This document shows, in pieces, positions 60,201 through 64,000 of a DNA stretch of 64,000 nucleotides (positions are counted from its first letter, which is position 1; every line of letters begins with the position of its first letter). Source of the DNA: Diorhabda sublineata (lineage: Eukaryota; Arthropoda; Insecta; Coleoptera; Chrysomelidae); the NCBI RefSeq assembly GCF_026230105.1, contig NC_079478.1, positions 25,249,653-25,313,652 on the forward strand, given 5' to 3'. The position numbers and the translations under genes were made by a program. The notes under the pieces were generated by a model. The model made no database searches, was not told the DNA's origin, and was given only the letters and a program-made list of their open reading frames with translations.

Positions 60201-63105
60201 ACATTTTCAATCATTCGTCTTCTCATTCATTTTCCAAAATAAATTATTGAATTTTCATCGTTCGCATAGTTCCTTCTGCATAGGAAATTCAAGCATATAC
60301 TGTGTTATTCTATATATTCCTGTAAAACTTCCCTCTTCAATTTACTGCAGCTTGTCACTGGAAAGTTATTCACCATTTCAAACTTTCCAACAATGGAATT
60401 CAAATTATATGGCCATTGTACGGGTATACATTTTGGCAAATAGATATAAATAGTTAAATATGTTTGCCAATTTTGAGTTCCTAACAGAAACGTACTAAAT
60501 AAATAATAATATTAATAAAGAAGCGAATAATTACACAAAATATGGAATCAATAATATTCATTGATAACTTCGAATGTCAGCTTCACTGTTTAATTAAACT
60601 GAAATGAACTTGGAATTAAGTTTTTAAACTCTGTTATATTAGGAAAATGCTCACAGTTTGAGTTTATATTATTCCCGAATACATATTGTATTCATTACAT
60701 CGTCTTTGTGCTAGGAAATAAAAAATGTATGGCACCCTCTCGTGATTCGAGAAGGTTAGTAATAATAGGGAAAGATTAAGGCCTCCTTGAAAAATCCCAA
60801 GTAAGATTGTACACGTATTCTGCAAATTCGTCTTTTTTGTACTACTCGGCATTTCGTATCTATTGCATTTTTCTTTTTACTGAATACTTTTTTGTCCAAA
60901 ACATCAAAATAACAAGTTAAATCGAGTTTTGTGATATTAAATAATCCTATTATATTTGGTAACAATCCCTGATAAGGTTTCAGTCAAATAATCTTTTACT
61001 CTTCATAGAAATATTATATATAAATATCAAAATAAAAATTAAATAGTTTTATATTGTAAGTTATTATATCTCAAGATAAGTAGAAATATTCAATTGAATT
61101 ATTCATACATTGAAATTTATAGAATTATGAATTTAATTTGAATTGTTGAATTACGAGTAGTTTTCATAATTGATAACTGTTTTCTTTCTATGTATGTGAA
61201 TGATATTTTAAAAATTCTGTTTTCCTTATATTTGACTCTGTTCCAATAATTTTTGAATTTCTTTAATTGAATTTATGTTTTTTGAAATATCATGCTTTTC
61301 GAATGCAGTTTCATTTTTTTATAAAAGTAATGACTTTTTAATCTATTCTCAAACATTGAGATGTGTGACCTAAGTAAACATCGTCACTATCATTACTGAT
61401 ATATTGAAATAATTTCCTAGTTGTTGTGAAATTTCTTGTTTATATGGTAGAGAAATATTTCCTACAGTGATACTAATAATTTCGAAATTCAATATTACTT
61501 TTTTTTGTTAATATTGACAAAAAGATGGATTGAAATAACGTTCTTCAGAGGAGTTCTTCAATATTCGTAGAGGCATTAGCCAGAAAAGTAGTTGTTTTCT
61601 CCTTTGAAGAAAGTCAGAATAAATTTTCGAAATATTCAATTTCGAAATTACCTCAGAGGTGAACAGTAGAAATCCTTTATTTTGAAACATTTCACACACC
61701 TCATTTACCATCGGAATCTATATTATCGGCGACTACGTTAGATTTCTACCTGACCTGTGATTCGCAGTTAGAAGTGAGTGATGACGCCACAAACTCCACC
61801 AGAATTTATTGGAGAATTCAATAAAATGTTTTCGATAAGGACATAATATTCCTCATATATTGATTTTAGGAACTCACTTCCCCGGACTATCTTAGGAATT
61901 TTGGATACCAAAAAAGTTTATTACTCGCAGTTTCATATTTTTACACCTTTTTCATTTTAAGACGTAATAAATGAATAATAAGCTTTAAAGAGTGAATTCG
62001 AAAATATCTTGGATAGTTCTCTACATTTAATCATAGTTATTAGTTCACACATTTCATCTATTATCACTAACTTCAAGTATAATTCAGGAAATATATCTAG
62101 AAAATGTTAATTTCTCATATTATTAAGATGCAATATGATACTGAAAATTAATCCCTACGTTTATGATTGGATTGTTATAATAGTTTCGATTCACTCTCTG
62201 AACTTTCATTTTATATATTTATTGCTGATATTACTAATATATGAATTATGGTCTTGATGCTAATGCGAAAAAACAGACGGTTTTATAAGTGAACATCATA
62301 ATCAATTTCCAATATTCAATGTGCACAAAAAGTTATTGGATTAATAGAAATTCAATATGCAACGTATTGAATCGCTATTGAAATGTGCCCACTGCACAAC
62401 TCGGTACATTCACATTGGAATGATTCGAAACATCTGTGGTCAAGGTAGAGCGCACTCAATTTAAAATTGAATTGCGGAGCAAGTTATTCCACATCCGTTA
62501 ATAAATGAACGATAATTCTATAACCAGGAATAGGAGAAATATTTCTAAAGCAGACAATCGTGATTATGATTTGATTAATTCTTGGGTTGTTGAGTTATTA
62601 CTCCGATAAAATACACCAAAAAAAATAGTTTCTGGAAGAATTGGACCAATATATCGAACTATATATTTTCACAATATGGTTTTAGAAAATTCACATGACT
62701 CACATGCATTAGATAAATAAATACTAAGTTTACAATAATACAATAGAAATTAAACTCTTTCACCATGTACCATCATTTCACGAAATGTTAAAAAAAGCAT
62801 TATACTAAAATTCAAAAGATCAAACAAATATATTATTTTTAACAGAATACAATATAATGAATTCAACTTTCCTTTCTAATCAGATACATTCTAAATTCAG
62901 CTACAGTATGTTAGCTATTATAAAAATATAAAGACAAGAAGAGAGAAACAAGAAGCACGATAATCGAAAGAAAAGGAGAAACTTGGTACAGAGGGAGAAA
63001 ATGTACTGAAAATAGAAATAGTATACTTCTGACCGAAGATAGACCTAAATATAGTCAGTGAACCCAGACAGACATACAAATTTAATGAGAAAATATACAC
63101 ATAGA
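56885..63105. other. Long AT-rich region, no gene recognised
   Basis: About 6.2 kb in which no exon, RNA gene or window-shared repeat could be supported. A (TA)n tract lies at 57162-57235. Short open frames (57269-57490, 58872-59132, 60247-60453, 61508-61711) lack motifs. Confidence 0.4.
57162..57235. repeat. (TA)n microsatellite
   Basis: TA dinucleotides with a single interruption (ACATAATA) near 57209. Confidence 0.95.
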
Positions 63106-63110
63106 TTCAA

Positions 63111-63520
63111 CAGTAATTATAAATACAGCGAAGCTACTAACAAATAGGAGACCCGCAGACGGGATTAATGGTGAACTAATAAAAAATGGGACAAATGAAC
63201 TCTTCGGATTATTAGCTTATATTTTCACAGAATACATGTATGGTGAAACTATACCCGAAGACTGGTAACCATCTTACATCACATCTTTAGATAAAAAGGG
63301 CAACAAACTAAAATGCAACAGTTATCGTGGGATATTGGTAACACGTATACTGAGTACAGGGTGAATAAGAATAAAGTGGAATCTTATAGATCAGGAATAC
63401 ACTTATTATGACAAAGAAGAGCATAGTGGGTTTAGAGCTGGATGGTCAGTACAGACAATGTCTTTTCTTAGAATAAGTTGATAGAGAACAAAACAGAAAT
63501 GAATAGACCAAATTTTGATA
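63111..63520 (+). pseudogene. Reverse transcriptase fragment of another LINE
   Basis: Plus-strand text reads NRRPAGGINGELIKNGTNEL, YGETIPEDW, YITSLDKKGNKLKCNSYRGI and, after a frameshift, HSGFRAGWSVQTMSFLRI. This is the early RT block series GPDGI...E.IK..P...W...I..L.KKG....C.NYRGI...EQ.GFR.GRS. of RTE-like or CR1-like LINEs. Catalytic motif A onward is absent. Distinct from the other RT remains in this window. Confidence 0.7.
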
Positions 63521-63609
63521 ATAACTAACCTAACCTAACTTCACGTATGTAGAATGAGGATAATAATGTCGCATAATATTTAGAACGTATTTTCCAATTT
63601 ACTTCACAA

Positions 63610-64000
63610 TTGAATTAAATCAAATTGACCACCATTCACTTCTTGACAATAACTGAGGCGATTTTGGAATTCTCCTTTTTGTATGAGTAACATTTAAATC
63701 AACAATATTGTCTGGTCTAATGAAATATGATCTGGATTTCAAATAACTCCATATGAATTAATCGAGAGAAGTCAAATTAGAGGATCTAGCGGGACATTCG
63801 ATCATTCCACATCTTCCAATCTACCTATTAGGAAAAACCTCGTTTCTGACTTCTGACTGTACGTGCAAAATGCGGTGGAGCTCCGTCGGTAGTAAATCGA
63901 TAGATTCATTTAATTTCCATGATTAACATCAGGTAAAAGACCTGTAATGTAGGCACTAAGAATTTTTCCAGAAAATCTAGATAAACCTCGCTATTAACTG
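63610..64000 (-). pseudogene. Decayed long-spacing DDD transposase, runs off the window edge
   Basis: Minus strand: TDGAPPHFARTV (second Asp kept, near 63885) followed after frameshifts by NR.IGRCGMIECPARSSNL then TSLD.FIWSYLKSRSY (third Asp kept). This is the same catalytic block as in the 40-kb copy. The N-terminal half would lie beyond position 64000. Confidence 0.7.

Noticed and set aside
63525..63541. CTAACCTAACCTAAC, resembling the insect telomere repeat TTAGG
   Set aside because: Only about three imperfect units; too short to call telomeric sequence.
1..64000. CRISPR arrays, operons, bacterial promoters
   Set aside because: No repeat-spacer array, and the content is clearly eukaryotic.

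Overview
This looks like an AT-rich stretch of insect nuclear genome. The reasons are Tc1/mariner-type, hAT-like and PIF/Harbinger-like DNA transposon remains, an I-superfamily LINE, Jockey-like and other RT fragments, a Penelope-like 3' end, small solo LTRs, (TA)n/(GA)n/(TG)n microsatellites, and a spliced SINA/SIAH-like exon. There is no bacterial-style gene layout. The insect order cannot be fixed from the sequence alone.

Host genes are sparse. The only convincing one is a SIAH-like RING/zinc-finger E3 ligase exon at 29540-30427, which has a 3' splice acceptor and polyadenylation signals. Almost everything else recognisable is a transposable element in some state of decay.

Layout. 1-5400: decayed long-spacing DDD transposase, an inverted pair of solo LTRs, and an isolated hAT-like end. 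6870-7320: PIF/Harbinger-like relic. 8019-8953 (minus) and 13545-14310 (plus): two dead mariners, with solo LTRs at 10616 and 16527. 19920-27196: an I-superfamily LINE (RRM/zinc-knuckle ORF1, then EN-RT-RNase H ORF2) whose ORF2 is split by a 1,996-bp Tc1/mariner-superfamily transposon. 29540-30427: SIAH-like exon. 30997-36306: two decayed transposons of the long-spacing transposase group, one ending in an inverted 5' duplication. 40039-42002: second, near-identical copy of the 1,996-bp transposon, in opposite orientation. 43265-45050: RT fragment, then a Penelope-like GIY-YIG 3' end with inverted terminal copies carrying a hammerhead-like motif. 46931-48280: DDE_3-type transposase relic. 50243-50817: possible Crypton-like recombinase relic. 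52480-54110: Jockey-like LINE relic. 56325-56880 and 63610-64000: more long-spacing transposase relics. 63111-63520: another RT fragment.

The most notable content is the recently active transposon family. It has ~394-bp terminal inverted repeats and a 359-residue DDD transposase, with about 42 residues between the second and third acidic residues compared with 34 in the mariner copy at 8 kb. Its two near-identical copies carry different lesions, and at least five older relatives lie in the same window. The Penelope-like end with its ribozyme-like hairpin and the LINE's TAATG ORF1/ORF2 junction are the other points worth following up.
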